Position numbers and translations under genes: made by a program. The notes below the pieces were generated by a model. The model was not told where the DNA came from and ran no database searches. It saw only the letters and a program-made list of their open reading frames with translations. From contig MOWL01000003.1 of the NCBI GenBank assembly GCA_002110485.1, positions 124,001-188,000 on the forward strand: a stretch of DNA of 64,000 nucleotides, in the 5' to 3' direction. Below are positions 47,281-60,166 of this stretch, piece after piece (the first letter of the stretch is position 1; each line of letters begins with the position of its first letter). The stretch comes from Emergomyces orientalis (taxonomy: Eukaryota; Ascomycota; Eurotiomycetes; Onygenales; Ajellomycetaceae).

Positions 47281-50200
47281 ACAACCAGTTGCAAGAATTA
47301 ACCCATTTCTGGGCCTTTCTGGCGTATTCAGCAGAGCCTTAAGTTGATCATGTAAGAAACATGTATGTGTTTCATACAAAAGCTTGAAGGCTCTAGTCAA
47401 TAAGCTATATGAGATGTCTACCACGCGTTTCGCTTTGTGTTTCCCATATTTCAAGATGCGTCAATGTGTCCGGATGACTATGTAACGGGAGACGTTATTG
47501 ACTTGAGGTCACTCAATATCTTTGCCAAAATTTAATATCAGTGATTTTATATACTGTTTATATACACAGGAACCATTCTCATCACTTCATCACAAAATGT
47601 TAAATCAACTAGATGTCTTACATATTCACAATGAACTCAGGATTACTTCACAAATATCTATGACCTACTATCTACTGTTTTGCTGTTGTTTTCTTTTCAG
47701 ATATTCTTGTATATCTATTTTTTTTCTATTATTGGTATGAATATGTAAGACGTGCGGTTAATTTAACTAACATTTTGCACTGAAGTGATGAGAATGGTTC
47801 CTGTGTATATAAACAGTATATAAAATCACTGATATTAAATTTTTGTTTTTCAGAATTTCTGCTTCTATATCTACAAGTCTGAATAGAATATTGATACCCA
47901 GTTTCTAAATTTCGTATCAAAAGAAATTTGCTGATATTTTACGTTGAAATCCCTTTTTCCGTACAGCGCACAGAGTACTATTTATACTAGGAATGACAGG
48001 TGGGCCAGTTTGGTTGAATAATAAGGATCTAGCTACGAGACGGCTATGGTGGAAAACTACATCACGTGACTAAAGGCTCTGACAAGGAACAGGCATGGGA
48101 GATTTTGTCCCACAAGCCCCATTTCTAAATGTGTATTTATAGCAACACCACTGCTGAAGTTCAAGCACGCACAGCGGGCACTCTTCCCCAAGAGTACTAG
48201 TAATTAGCAATTTCATTTCGGAGCCCTCGACATGATTGAGATATCATCCTACAGTGGCTTGTTTAAATATATCTTTCGAAATCTGCCTGGCTGACGCTCT
48301 TGTTGAGTAGTTATGTAATATGATGGTTGATTCTGTTAGGATAGAACTTGTTTGGGTCAATGATTAAATCTTATCTACGATGTACGATGGTTCGATGGTA
48401 TGATGGAGCCTCTTGCATCGGATCACTCTCGACGCACACTGGTCCCTTGGTGCGACAAGATATCGCCGGACACCCCTGGCAGTTCGTTATTCTTCTTCAA
48501 CTTTTCATATTTCATTTTGTTACTCCCGACTCCCGTCTTTTTATCTCCTGTGTTTTGCGCAAGAATGGGATTCTTTGGAGCCGCAAAGCGCGCAGAGGAG
48601 AAGGGGGCGAAGGTTAAGTATCGAAAACATAGCCGATAGATAGGAGGGCCAATGACAAGGATCTGAATGCTCTCATTTGCTGTTTGTCCTGCTGTACAAT
48701 TCCAACCCACCTGCTTCCAAATATTCTGCCTAGACGGCCAGGGCCGAATATCGAAAAGGCACCTAATGTATGTCCAAAGTAAAACCGAAAGGGCCTGTTA
48801 CCAAGATAAGCGGGCGTGTCCGTAGGATTTCGGGCCTTCTACTCTGATACCATGAGGGCCACACGGAGATGGGATGCTGGGAATAAGCTGTTGGTATGGA
48901 AACTAACAAAGAGGAAAAGTCATATGTAAAAAAAGAATGCAAGAAAAGGCAAAAGTGGGTAGGTGGGGTGTTGTTTGTTGGCACCTGAAAACCTGCTTGC
49001 CAGGAATAATGCAGGGGTTAAAAAAAATATCTTTCCGAAGAAAACGCGCCTCCTCGGTCTTCGCCGGGCAAGAGATAAAATAGCGGCCACAGCGCCTATC
49101 GCGTGATTTGCTGGATATGGGAGTGGGAGACGGGCTAACTACTCCGCTTGATCATGGGGGGACGCAAACTTAAAAGCTCAGTTAAATAAGTTAGGAAGAA
49201 CCACGGCTGCGGCTGTATGATGTTTCTGACTTTTTACTGTTACACTTGTTTCGAAGGGAGGGTCCCAAGTTTACTCGAGGGCGATCCATGGATAACTAAC
49301 TCTACTTGGACCCTGAGGCTCGAGGGGCAGGTTTCGGTCCAGCTCTCAGGGAGTCAGTCAGGGGGCCAGGCTCTTGTTTTCTCGAAACCCTTCCAACTAG
49401 TGGAATGGAGCGATGCAGATCCCACGGATGCGATGCGCTCTTTTCTTGGAAGACTTTTGTTCCGAGTATTTAAGATGTGGACGTTGCACACTAGAGCTGA
49501 GAGAAGAAGAGATACTTCTCAATACCAAAGGGCCAGCTAACAACAATAACACTCCGAAATGCTGCTATTTTAGCACGTCAGATTGCCCCGATTTGTTTCT
49601 CTCCCCCGAGCCCTTGTTTTGATAGTCTTGGTCAATGCCACGCTGGCAGAAATCAATGAAGATAAAGTTCTTATTATTGTTGATTTTGGGAGGCCAAATC
49701 TGACAAGTTGGCTTCCAGCATTGTTCAGGGGGAAACGATAGGGGACAAAACCAGCCACAATCAGGTTACCTTGCTCGGACTAGCTTTAACTACCCAGTGG
49801 GTACTAGTATGTTTGTCGTTAGCCAGCCAAGTTGCCGGCAGTGACGCGATGGCGTACGGCAGCCGGTTTAATGTCCGCTATTTTTCCACACGATAATGAT
49901 ATTATGAACAAACAATGCCTTAGTCCATCTGTTGTCGTCTTCCCTGCAGCAACATACAGTGCGTGGTAGCAGCACATTCCGCAACCTATTGGAGAGTACG
50001 GAGTACGGAGTGCCTAGATAGGAGTAATCCCCCCGGCGGCCCCCAAAACAATGCCGCCTTAAAAATTAGAGATTAAGATGCATCTTAGGCGTCAGGCAGC
50101 TAGTAGTTAGTGGCTAGGCCGTCAGGCCGCTGAGCCTCACTCAGTGAAATACCCGCCAATCGCTGGTGTTTGCATGTCGATGGTGGGTGGTGAAGTAGCA

Positions 50201-51264
50201 ATCCCCCTCCACACCTGTGTAATGACGAGTGATTTCTTTTTGTTCCGTTTAATAAACCAATTGTTGGCTCACTGACGATATCCTGCATATATTTCTCTTG
50301 TTTTCGTGCATAAATAAAATGCAGGATTTCAAGGTTAACGCTAGCATACATCTCTCAACTTGCTGGCCGAGGAGGGTCGCAGCAATATGACCAGCAACAG
50401 AAACCTCAAGGAGGTGGGGCGCAATATGTATGTATGTGGTCAGGCTGATCATTTATTTTTATATATACTATCTTGACCCATATTTTTTCCGTCGTCTAAG
50501 CTTCAAGTTGGGTCGGGTAGGCTCGTCGTCATTGAATAAAATAGCTGGGTTCGTTGACCAAGGGATCCATATGGTCCACTGTTTGCTAACTCCGAACTGA
50601 ACTCAGTGCATACTATGCTACGTTCTGGAGCAGGACAAACAAACATAAGAGAAACTGGAGTAAAATATTCTCCAGTGAGTCAACTTCTGTAGCAGGATGT
50701 TGATGAAGAGGAAGTGAAGATTTTGCAAAGGTTGAATCAGAACATGAAGAGCGCCCCCCTCTGAATTCCAACCACTGTCCAGAATACGAGATATTAAATC
50801 CCTTCCAGGCGGTGTTTGAGGCGAGGCCAACGAGTGGAGCATTAGAGCATACTCCAAAAGCGACTAAAACGGCCCCAAGGATCCCGATTTGCTGGTAAGT
50901 TTGTGGCTCTGACCGGTAGTTAAAACGGCTGGGGGGCCTGTGGTTGTTGTTTCGCTGTTATTTTATTTTATATTTTTATTTATATTTGATTTTATAAAAC
51001 AATATTTCCATTCTTCTAGCTTCCCCTTAACCCAGACAGGGAGACTGAATCCGGACCCTTTTCTGTCTTTTCTATTCTTTCTTTCTTTATATTTTATTAT
51101 TTTGAATTTCTTTTCGTTCTATTCCCCCCCCGGTTGACGGGATTGAATGTTTTAGGCGGTTTTATTTTCCCCTCCGCTCAATCGATGTACCACTGTATCT
51201 TCGCCCTCCTTTGCACCGTCAAACCCTACATTCAATAATTCATAATCCATAGTCAAATAAAGAA
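47281..51264. other. Large intergenic region with a foldback element
   Basis: About 4 kb without a supported gene. It contains the foldback repeat at 47527-47844, tandem copies of the recurrent GTACGGAGT motif at about 49996-50011, and the AT- and CT-rich promoter side of the DUF8004-type gene (50940-51264). Open frames of 60-107 codons here lack any recognisable homology. Confidence 0.5.
47527..47844. mobile_element. MITE-like foldback element with arms of about 105 bp
   Basis: The left arm (about 47527-47632) and right arm (about 47737-47844) are imperfect inverted copies. Both, read inward, begin with AAAATTTAATATCAGTGATT and continue through TATATACACAGGAACCATTC and CTTACATATTCA. A unique core of about 105 bases separates them and codes for nothing I recognise. 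Total length is about 318 bp, AT-rich and non-coding, as in miniature inverted-repeat or foldback transposable elements. The arms differ by small indels and substitutions, so the insertion is not very recent. No unambiguous target-site duplication was visible. Only one copy is present in the window. Confidence 0.75.
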
Positions 51265-54124
51265 ATGTTATCGCTACCCGCGAAATCAGCCAGGCGGCTG
51301 TCCTCTCTCTTCTCGCTGGGCTCCTCCAGAGACAACGACGACGAAGTGCAGTCTTTCGGCTATCCCACCCATCAAAACCCTCCTCCCAATGAGCCCCCTC
51401 GCTATCAACAGGGGGGACAACAACAACAACAACAACAACAACAGCAGCAGCAGCAAAGTCACACCTCTACTGGCCCTAATCTTCGTCACACCACCTCTGC
51501 TCAGCACCTTTCAACAAATTCTCTAGGCATTCCTCCGTCGAATAGGAACGTGTCCGCTCCGCTCCTTACCCAAGAACCCGCCAACAACGACGATGGCAAA
51601 CTGCTCCCCCCGCCGCCTCTCAGTTCTGTAAACGCTGATCTCCTCGATTCAACTGGCGAGCGGCGCCAGAGCTGGAGTGGTGGGCTTTCAAATATGGCTG
51701 CTGGGTTTTCACGTCCTGCATCGAGATCGGGGCTTTTGTCCGCTGTCAGCACAGATTCAAGGTCCTCGAAGACCCGGAGTTGGCTGCCTGGGAAAGGCCG
51801 CTTATCGTCCGTTGACTTGAATCAGCCCCTACCGTCAATGCGGGCATGGATTGCTCCTCTGAGTGTTGAATATGATTTGAACCCTCTACTGAATGGGGAG
51901 AAGGTCAGTTTCGTATATTACTTCCTTTTATCCTCTTTTGTTCTTGGGTGCGCGGTTCGGTTATCCTGACTTTTTTCATATTCACACATAGGTTGATGAA
52001 CTATGGGATGACTACGGCGATACCCTTGTATATCTATTCCCACAGAATGCAAACAGAGGACCGTCATTCAAGGTCGATTCCTCCATCTTCGTCTCTTCCT
52101 CAATTCTCACTTTCTTGGCTCGAGGTACCGATCCAAACCCGCCTTTCAAGCGACGGGCCGTACCAGAGGAGATACCACAGCTCAACTTCCCACACACAGG
52201 CTCTCCGCCCGTACATAACCAAACCGGATATGTTGAGGATGATCGGAGCAGTTCGGTCAGTAGAACATCTAGGGACTACTCAGTGGACGAGCCTCCTCAG
52301 CAACTACATCTTTACGTCCCCGTACCTCTGGACAGCGATCTTTCCAATCAGAATTGCACCCTACTGGACTCTGATGTCAACATGCTCGTGCTGTTCCGAA
52401 ATCTATTTGCATTTTTAATCGGCCAGTCTTTGATTGCTACCGCTGAAACACCCTCGATCTTTGATATTTTTATGGAGGTTTCGGGCCTTCTTGTCAAATT
52501 TGAATTTACCAACCTGGACGGCTCAGGGTTTGGGGAGACCGCGACCTCTAGCTTTGCTACGTATTGTGACGAACTCAGATTATATGACGTACGAAAGAGC
52601 CGCGAGAAAACTTTCGAAGCAATCATCTTGGGGGAGCGGTTGAAATTCTTCCCATTATATCGGGAAGGGTTCATTCATGGTGTTGGCAAACTGAAGAAAG
52701 CAGATTTAGAAGGCCCCAAGTATTTCCTTATTTCGGACCTTACGCGTGAAAATATGGAAAAGGGTTCCAGGGAGCTCGAAAGCGAACTCGCGATCATTCG
52801 TGATAAGTTAAACTCCTTTCACTTCCCGTCTCTTTTCGCCGGTATTGCCAACTCTACCCAGCTTAACGGAGCTAAACAAGTACGCTTCAAGAACTGGAAG
52901 AATGCCTGTCTGGCATACAGGAGGCATGTCATATCCTACTATGAGAAGCGCTTTGGATCATGGCCACCAAAAGCAAATTCCAAAAAGAACCAATCTGAAA
53001 AAAGTGGCTTGAATCGCCTAGTCCTGATGGAGCTCTACCAAGATTTTGCAGATCTTTACGACATGCTTGTTGACAGAACATCCTTGACTACGCGAACCGT
53101 CGATATGGCGATGATAGAGGATTTCGATTCTACAGACCCTCAGGATTTAACCGCCCGCGCTCTTCGACAGGTAATGAGCGAGTATGACCGAAGTACCCCG
53201 CCCGTCAAACCCCCAGTCCCATTCGACCTGCCTCTTTTGCCAAGCATATTGTCCATCCGCAAGAAAATGGATCCCGAAAGGGAAAGCAAGGAACGGACTA
53301 GAAAACTCACGCCCGGTGAAGCCAACGAAATCCTGTTCGGCTCATATAATCACACCAGCATAAAACCAACCCCATTCCTCCAACACTTCACCGACATCGA
53401 ACGCGATGCCGCAAAAAATAAAAGCTGTGATGAATTGGCCGACAACCGCTGCGGCCAGTGGCTATTCATGTACGCCGTCCTCCAATCACTACCCAAGGTG
53501 GTCGTCGACGCACCTGAAATCCGTTTCACACAGGGGGTGGAGTACTTCCTGTGCATACCCCCGTGGGGCGGAATGCCATGGTGCCGTGATGATCCAAAAT
53601 CTGGACGAAAGTGGTTCGGCGTCGCGGGCGGCTCCGGCGTCGTGAATTTACCTAATGACTCAGTCGCGAACGCCCCCGACAGCGCCTACCGCCGCAGCCA
53701 CTGCTGGAAAGTAGCGATGCAGTGGGCGAATCAGCAACAGATGCTCTCCCCAGTGATGCTTGATGACGATGATGAGGCGGAGAAGCAACGCCAGGGCCAT
53801 ATGGGAAGCGCTGTACCGCCGCCGCCGCTTTCATCAACAGGCTCTTCGTCAGATAGACAACCCACCCCACTCTTAACACCTGGAAGTCACACGCCGCCAC
53901 TTGTCAGCATTCCGATACCCAGGGAGCATTCACCTGGGCGCCATCCTGGCCTCAAAGGGGTTAATCGTGCGTCTATCTACATGGGATTGGAAGCATTGCC
54001 ACTTCCCCCGAGTGTCATGCCTTTTGATCCCCCTTCACGACCTAAGAGCCATAATCCCACCATGAGCTTCGATGATATTCTTAAGAGCATGCCGCAGAGC
54101 AATCCGCACAAGTCGAAGAAATAA
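51265..54124 (+). CDS. DUF8004-type conserved fungal protein with polyglutamine tract
   Basis: Joined model: 51265-51903 and 51992-54124 (923 residues). The intron is GTCAGT..CATAG, phase 0. Residues 1-200 are low-complexity and Ser/Pro-rich, with a polyGln run at about 51-64. A conserved globular region begins near residue 200: 'MRAWIAPLSVEYDLNPLLNG', then across the junction 'VDELWDDYGDTLVYLFPQNA', 'RGPSFKVDSSIF', 'LHLYVPVPL', 'LVLFRNLFAFLIGQSLIAT' and 'FPLYREGFIHGVGKLKKADL'. Later 'CGQWLFMYAVLQSLPKVVVD' and 'FLCIPPWGGMPWCRDD' are well structured. This matches a family of large fungal proteins that I recall under DUF8004. Function is unknown. The 'VYLFP..GPSFKVDS' part is reminiscent of BTB-like segments in related proteins, which is weak. 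The C-terminus is Pro/Ser-rich. No signal peptide or convincing membrane segment. Confidence 0.88.
51417..51454 (+). repeat. CAA/CAG repeat coding for polyglutamine
   Basis: About 13-14 consecutive Gln codons, CAA first and then CAG, within the first exon of the DUF8004-type gene. Such tracts often vary in length between strains. Confidence 0.9.
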
Positions 54125-57100
54125 ATTCCACTTAAACAACCCGCTTTTCTATTCTTTTTTCTCTTTGGTTTTGGGTGTTTCTTTTACTTCTTGATTATCC
54201 ACGCGGTGGTGTTTGGCGTGCATTCTGTATTATTTATATCTAGAAGCGCGTGAGCCCGTGTAATTTTCCTTTCTTTTTATCCATATTGGAGTTTCCTTGT
54301 GGGTCTGCTCTTTATATTTGCCTTTTCCCTTTTTTCTCCCGGGATTCCTCTTTCATCCCATAGAGACGGGTTGAGCCCAATTACCAATAGACACATTTTG
54401 ATTTGGTGAACATGAAGAAAGAAAATCATTGCTTACTAGACTCATACTCCGCATATTCTCCTTTTTCTTTCTTGATTTGTTTTTCTTTCTCATTTCACCC
54501 CTGTATTTTTGGGTTTTTCTATTTTTGCTTCTCCTGCACTGTCTGCTAATTCTGGTGTTCGTTTTTATTTTCCCAACACCCACACATTGCATACAACCCG
54601 GAGCCGAAGTTTTACATAATTGATTCCTCTCCTTCCAAGGTTTTTGGCTTTTCCGCGCTCGCATCTTCCTCTTTTGGATTCCCAAATCAGCCATTACTCA
54701 TCATTACCTTTCTACTCTACTTTACAGGGCAGTTCTTATTTTAACTCAATTGTTAAGCTAATGCCAATAATAATAACTACGATTCTTCCATATTTTCTTT
54801 CGTTTTTTCCGTTTATTAAATTTTTAATCGTCTTCCAAGGTTCTCACCGCCTGCGTGGTTTCAGCCTGAGAATGCCCCCGAAACCTTTGAAAACGTTTGC
54901 TCCAAAGCGCTACCGCGGGTCTCATATGAACAAGCTTCCTACTAGGAACTGTGGTACCAAGAATTCCAACGAGTCAAAATGTTTCAATTCTATCAGCAGC
55001 ATGCCTAAAGTTAGGTTACATACTTCAACATACAGCGTCACCACCCACCCCCCCATCCTTACACTTCCGGCTACTTGCTCATGATGTTACGCTTCAGAAA
55101 CACCATGCCTGCTTCATTTCATAGGGCACAGTGAGCTAGCTCAAGAAAAGAAGCAATTACCAAGGTACCTAGCCGCTAATTCTCACAGGTATAAAGTTTA
55201 ACAAAAGGCGGAAAGATTCTTCAATATCGCCCATACTTTGCTTTTCTCTCAGTTGCTGACGAATCGATCAAGAGCCACATTCTATCAGGGTTAACTTGGC
55301 TCTAGATTAATTCCAATCCTTCAGTACATATGTGTACATGTGCGTACGTCCATGTACATATTATTCATGCTAGCAGATTGTCAAAATCTCCCAGGACAAG
55401 GCTCGATGACTTTTGAGGACACAGAGCCTCGCTCTGTGTTAAGAGGAGGGATGGCGCGGACCAGGGTTTTTTTTTGAGCAGGTGAATTACGCATGGCGGA
55501 TAGTAAGTCTTTAGCTCACCCTCATTGTCTACAACGTTAAGGGGATGAGAGGGGGGAAGGGCTAGAGAGGGCTCGTTGAGCGCTGGCTGTTGTGTTTTCA
55601 ACGTATACGCACCTAGGTCGCTAGCTATGTCTAAAATTAGGGCCGCTAAGGAAGTAGGGAATTACTGTTGCCAACAAGCCAAGAAATGGTACATTGCATG
55701 GAAGTGTCGGGATTGCTCAGTCTCACATCCTAATGCAGCCGCCTGCAAGAAATTTTCGCCCTCGGATAATGAATCGGATGTGTATACCTTTGTGCGGTTG
55801 ACCAGTATTGGCGCAAAAATTGCATGGTTGGACTCTTCAGCCAATGAGGAAGAACTTCTTCATTCATTTTGTTCAATGACTTTCTTTCATTCGATCTTCC
55901 CTTCTGTTTTCTCCGTCTCTGGTGGAAGTACGGAGTATATAGTTCCTAGACCTGATTCGTGCATGTGCTGTACATTTACCCGACAGAACACACGAAACTT
56001 TTTAATCCGAATATGAGCCTCCCCCGGGCCAGGGCGATTAACAAATCCCGATGTATAAGCGTCGTGATGTGACCCTGCACCCCTCATGATGTATATCATT
56101 AAGGTAGCATGTTGGAAGTTTATCAGCCTACCAATCTCATAACTCTGTGCGGCATGAATCACTCTGCTTGTTGCTGTGCATCGACAGCCAGGTCGAATTG
56201 AAATTATCTGCTAAATATAGTTCAGTCCCGTGAGGCTGATATCTATAGCGTTACCTAACGTCCCGTGGGAAGCCCCAAGTTCCCAACCAAACCCAACATC
56301 TAAACAAGGATCAGCTTACAATCTGATTCGCTAGATTAGACGTTGAAGTTGGAAAGGAACGGCTTGCTTTTCTTCCAGGTTCGGCTAGTTACTTGTGCCC
56401 TAGCTTGATTCAGTTTAAGTGAGCGAAACGGTGGTGGTTAGAGATTCATTTTGCTACAAGCACAGATCCATTCTTGTTCCAGTGCATTGCAGCTCCCCCG
56501 CGCACAAGCTGCATCTAAGCGGGACTCAAGGAAAGGGCTTGACGATTGGACCTACGTTTATCCCTTCAGAAATTGCCGTTATGTCATGGGTGTCTCTTTT
56601 CTCAGGAAATCGAAAGCAAGAACTAGTACTCATGGAGGTAAAAATGTCAAGGTTTGGTGCGCATATAAATGAAGTGACTAATGCGATGAAACTGTAGACT
56701 TGGCTTATTTCATACAGAGTTCTGGGTTCCTTAGGAGCTGAAGTTATTCGCCAATATTGGGCACTTGTTTTTGCTGATTGAAATAGCTATGGATACGCAT
56801 CGCCATGTCGAAGGTTTTCGGTCAAGTCAAGAATAGCTCAGGTAAACTTCAGCGTCGCCTAAGCCAGGCTTGGCATCTCATCTCCCCACCGAATTTGGGG
56901 CTCCGCGAGCGCTGATATTTTCCCTAAAGGGCCAAGTTGAATCCTGAAACTTGACAGCCTGACTCCACGTTTGGGATTCCTTTTTCATGCAATCTAATAA
57001 TGGCGACTCCTCTACAACTACAGCGGGGATGAAACTACCAAATTTGAGAATAGACTGAAAGGCATTTGCTAGGTGCCTGAACCATACTATCAAAAGGCTG

Positions 57101-57899
57101 TTATGACGTGACACGCATCTGCGGACTACATGAAGGGGACAATATCTCGAAACTCCTGCAGCCACCCAAGGAATGGGCACATGGAGATCATGCCCTCCTC
57201 GGAGTGAATTTGAAGATATACTTTTATACCGTATTCCGCCTTCCAGAAAATCGGGACAGGCTTGTTTTCACCCAACCATTTTCGGGAAGTCATTGGCACG
57301 GTATTAGTATCTTGGCTTGCGGCTGTGTACTCTATGGCACATTCATGCACATGGGAATACATTTTCAGTGTTAGCCCTGCAAGGCTGCAAGAGTGTGAAC
57401 TCAAAAAACGGCATGTCAAAACTATTTTTGTCTTCGACAATAAAACTTCAGTAGTTACCGAGCCTGTGGTTCTGACATGGACCCCTCGTCCCGCTCCCCG
57501 GGGTGCAGGCTGGCTTTGACAGCTCATTCTGCCTTTCTTCATCCCCGTCCATCTATCTAGCAGCGGAGAAACCGTCGCATCAGCTGATAGCTTGCATTAG
57601 CAACTCAAAATCTCACGCCAACCCGCGGCTATTATTGCTGGCTGACTTTAATGAACGGCCCTCTCTGATCCCTGAAATGAATCTCCTGGGCTAGCCCCCA
57701 TATCAGTCCGTATCAATGGCTTGGCAATGTCGGGATCTGTGTCGCGAACTTGGAATTGGGAAGGTATTAATATTTAAAGGCCTCCCGGTATCAGGTATCA
57801 ATGTGGGAGCTTTTCATATTCGCGGGGGTATTTGGCTCGGTCTGCCTGCTTGTGTTTTCTTTATTGGTATTTTCGTCATTATATTATATTTGATACACC
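54125..57899. other. Large intergenic region
   Basis: About 3.8 kb. It begins with a T-rich 3' flank of the DUF8004-type gene. Open frames (54620-55084, 55576-56016, 56419-56697, 57108-57374 and others) show no recognised family. The 55576 frame contains a copy of the intergenic AGTACGGAGTA motif, which argues against coding. No gene supported. Confidence 0.5.
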
Positions 57900-60166
57900 A
57901 TGGGTCTCTCTTTAATTTCCCGTGTTCTCTTCTGGCAGCTATTCGTCCTGGCCGGACTTGTTCACGAGTCACTGGCTCGTGGATTCCCTAGTTCGGCGCT
58001 CTCCCGCGCTCGAGTGCTGTCGGCTGCTACGGTGAGATCCAAACTGGAGGTACGAGAAGTGTCTGCGAGCCTTTTGAAGAAGGAAACCAGCTTCGACTTT
58101 CTTGAAGGCCGCAGCAGCAGCGCCCCTTCTTCTCCAGATGGCTCTGTTTTCACTGCCAGTGTGGTGGTGAGGAGTCAAAAGCCGATTTTGACCCTTGAAG
58201 ACATCGAGCGTGACCTGCTTGACATTTCATGCTCTGCAACGGAAATAGAACTCCATTTTGCTTCAATTGATGCTCTGGATCGAGTGGCGAAGGAGGTTGA
58301 ACGTCTTACTGATTTTGTCGTGGTTTCGTCGCATTTCAATTGCAATGAAGCAGACCAAAGAGCACCCCACATGTAAGAAAGATTCCTAGATCCTTCCGCC
58401 ACCTTCGATCTTGGTAGTGGGATTTGATGCTAAAATCCCATTTCATAGAATCACGAAAGTTACAGTCAGAAGGGGCGAAAAAATCATCATTCTATCAAAA
58501 ATATCGAGTGAATGGAAAGATGCATTTAGCATGATGGAAGTTTCATTCGCTCGCAAACCAGCAACCCAGGTTTTAGAGAGACGAAATATTAACTTGAAGA
58601 AACGCCAGGTGGATCAGCCTACACCGACTGAACAACCAAAATCAACTAAAGCCTTCCCATCCGTCCCCGCGTCTGCCACCAACGCACCTACTATAGCAGA
58701 GGGAGACATTGAGGTGAAAGTAATTGACCAAGTCATTATGCCTCCTGAATTCCCTGGCTCCTCTCTATTCATGTGGGTGCCAAAAACAGTTCCTTTCTAC
58801 TTCCGTCCCTGTTTAGGAACAGAGTCGCAGAACTAACAACTACGTAGCCCCGACGGAGTGACATTAACATGCAAAAACTGCACAGTCGGTGGCAATGTGG
58901 AACTATCTCAGGGATCCTTTAGGCTCGAGGATCCAGACAACCCCTTTGAATTACTGAATAACGTCATTCAATATTTCGAGCATGGCGAAGTCCAAGTTAA
59001 TGTAGAGAATCTCTTCGCGCATATCGAACTTTCGACGAAGCTTGATTTGGCGGCGAATGCTTTGCAGTTTTCAGTGCCATTGCCGGACATCCCCATTACT
59101 CCTTTTATGGTCAGTCGATTTCTTCACTTATGTCCCTTTCGTTTCATATTACGAGGGAATGTTTTTAACTTTGACTGTACGTAGATACCCGGGATTGTTG
59201 CCTTCGGGCCCATTTTCAGCCCCCAAATTGAGATGTCCCTGACACTAAAACAACCTCTTGAGTTTGAATATGGATTCAATCTCTCTGTATGTGTTACCTT
59301 ATCTTTGAAGAAAGGGAGAAAACGCTTGTTGAAAACTAATAAGACCATTTTATGTTTATATAGGTGCCTAATGACGCTACTTTCACGATCGATATTGGTG
59401 ATGTAAACAACTCTACCACGAAAGGCTTGTAGGTGCACCTTATCCCTAATTCAGGACTACTATCCCCCTATTTTTCGGATGCAATGCACAATAAATAATG
59501 CTAATTGAACGCTTTCACACTAGTGATCGTACAAAATTCTCGGCTCTTCCATACCAGGCGCAGATATCAACTGGCTTGGAATTCAATATCAGTTTCCGCC
59601 CCGAAATTCTTCTAGGCGTCACTTCCCTTATCGGTGCCACAACAGGCGGCATCGGTGCCTTCTTCAACATCCCCTCCATCACCGTAAAAGTCGACCAGCT
59701 CGACAACGTCGACGGCAAATGCAACCCGCTCCCAACATCATCCGCCCTTCCAGGAGGGAACGATAAGGAAAACCGCATCCCCACCCTCGAAGACCTCGTT
59801 GGTAATTTCACCAACATCGTCCCCACCATCGAACTTAACGTGGGTGTCGTGGCGGAGTTGGAAATCGGCATTGGCGCCCTCGAAAAGAAGCTCCAAGCGG
59901 AACACACTATTGCGTCCAAGGTGTTTACACTCCCCACGGCGTGTTTGGCGTTCAATCAGGAAAAGAAATCGTTTGCATCGCCCACTCCACCACCACCACC
60001 GCCTCCTCCCCCAGGATCAGGTGAGCCCGGGAGTGGTCCTGGCGCTGCACGACCGAGGGAGGGAGCTGGAGGAGCTAAGCGGGCGCTTGGAGATAGTGCG
60101 GAGGTTCGCATGATACTATGGGGTTCTGTTTTTGTTGTGACGTTGGCAGTCATTGGCGTGTTGTAA
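57900..60166 (+). CDS. Secreted DUF7029/DUF7223-type fungal protein, possibly surface-anchored
   Basis: Joined model: 57900-58372, 58449-58772, 58848-59109, 59185-59286, 59364-59428 and 59524-60166 (1869 nt, 622 residues). The start gives a signal peptide 'MGLSLISRVLFWQLFVLAGL' with cleavage probably near 'SLARG'. The N-terminal region (about 60-200) has the motif series 'ILTLEDIERDLLDISCSATE' and 'IELHFASIDALDRVAKEV', like the fungal DUF7029 domain. The region from about residue 265 ('PDGVTLTCKNCTVGGNVELS') to about 560 resembles DUF7223. Both names are recalled. A Pro run and Gly/Ser-rich linker (about 565-590) precede a C-terminal hydrophobic segment, 'ILWGSVFVVTLAVIGVL', at the very end, which fits a GPI-attachment signal or tail anchor. 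Function is unknown. Cell-surface location is the main inference. Confidence 0.87.

Noticed and set aside
55576..56016. 146-codon plus-strand frame with several Cys
   Set aside because: No family resemblance, and it contains the intergenic AGTACGGAGTA motif.
57108..57542. Overlapping frames on both strands near the DUF7029-type gene
   Set aside because: No coherent splice model and no similarity recognised. They may be chance frames in old non-coding sequence.
57590..57660. Peptide 'LLLLADFNERPSL' resembling the GDFN motif of retroelement endonucleases
   Set aside because: Only a few residues match, with no other reverse-transcriptase or endonuclease block nearby.
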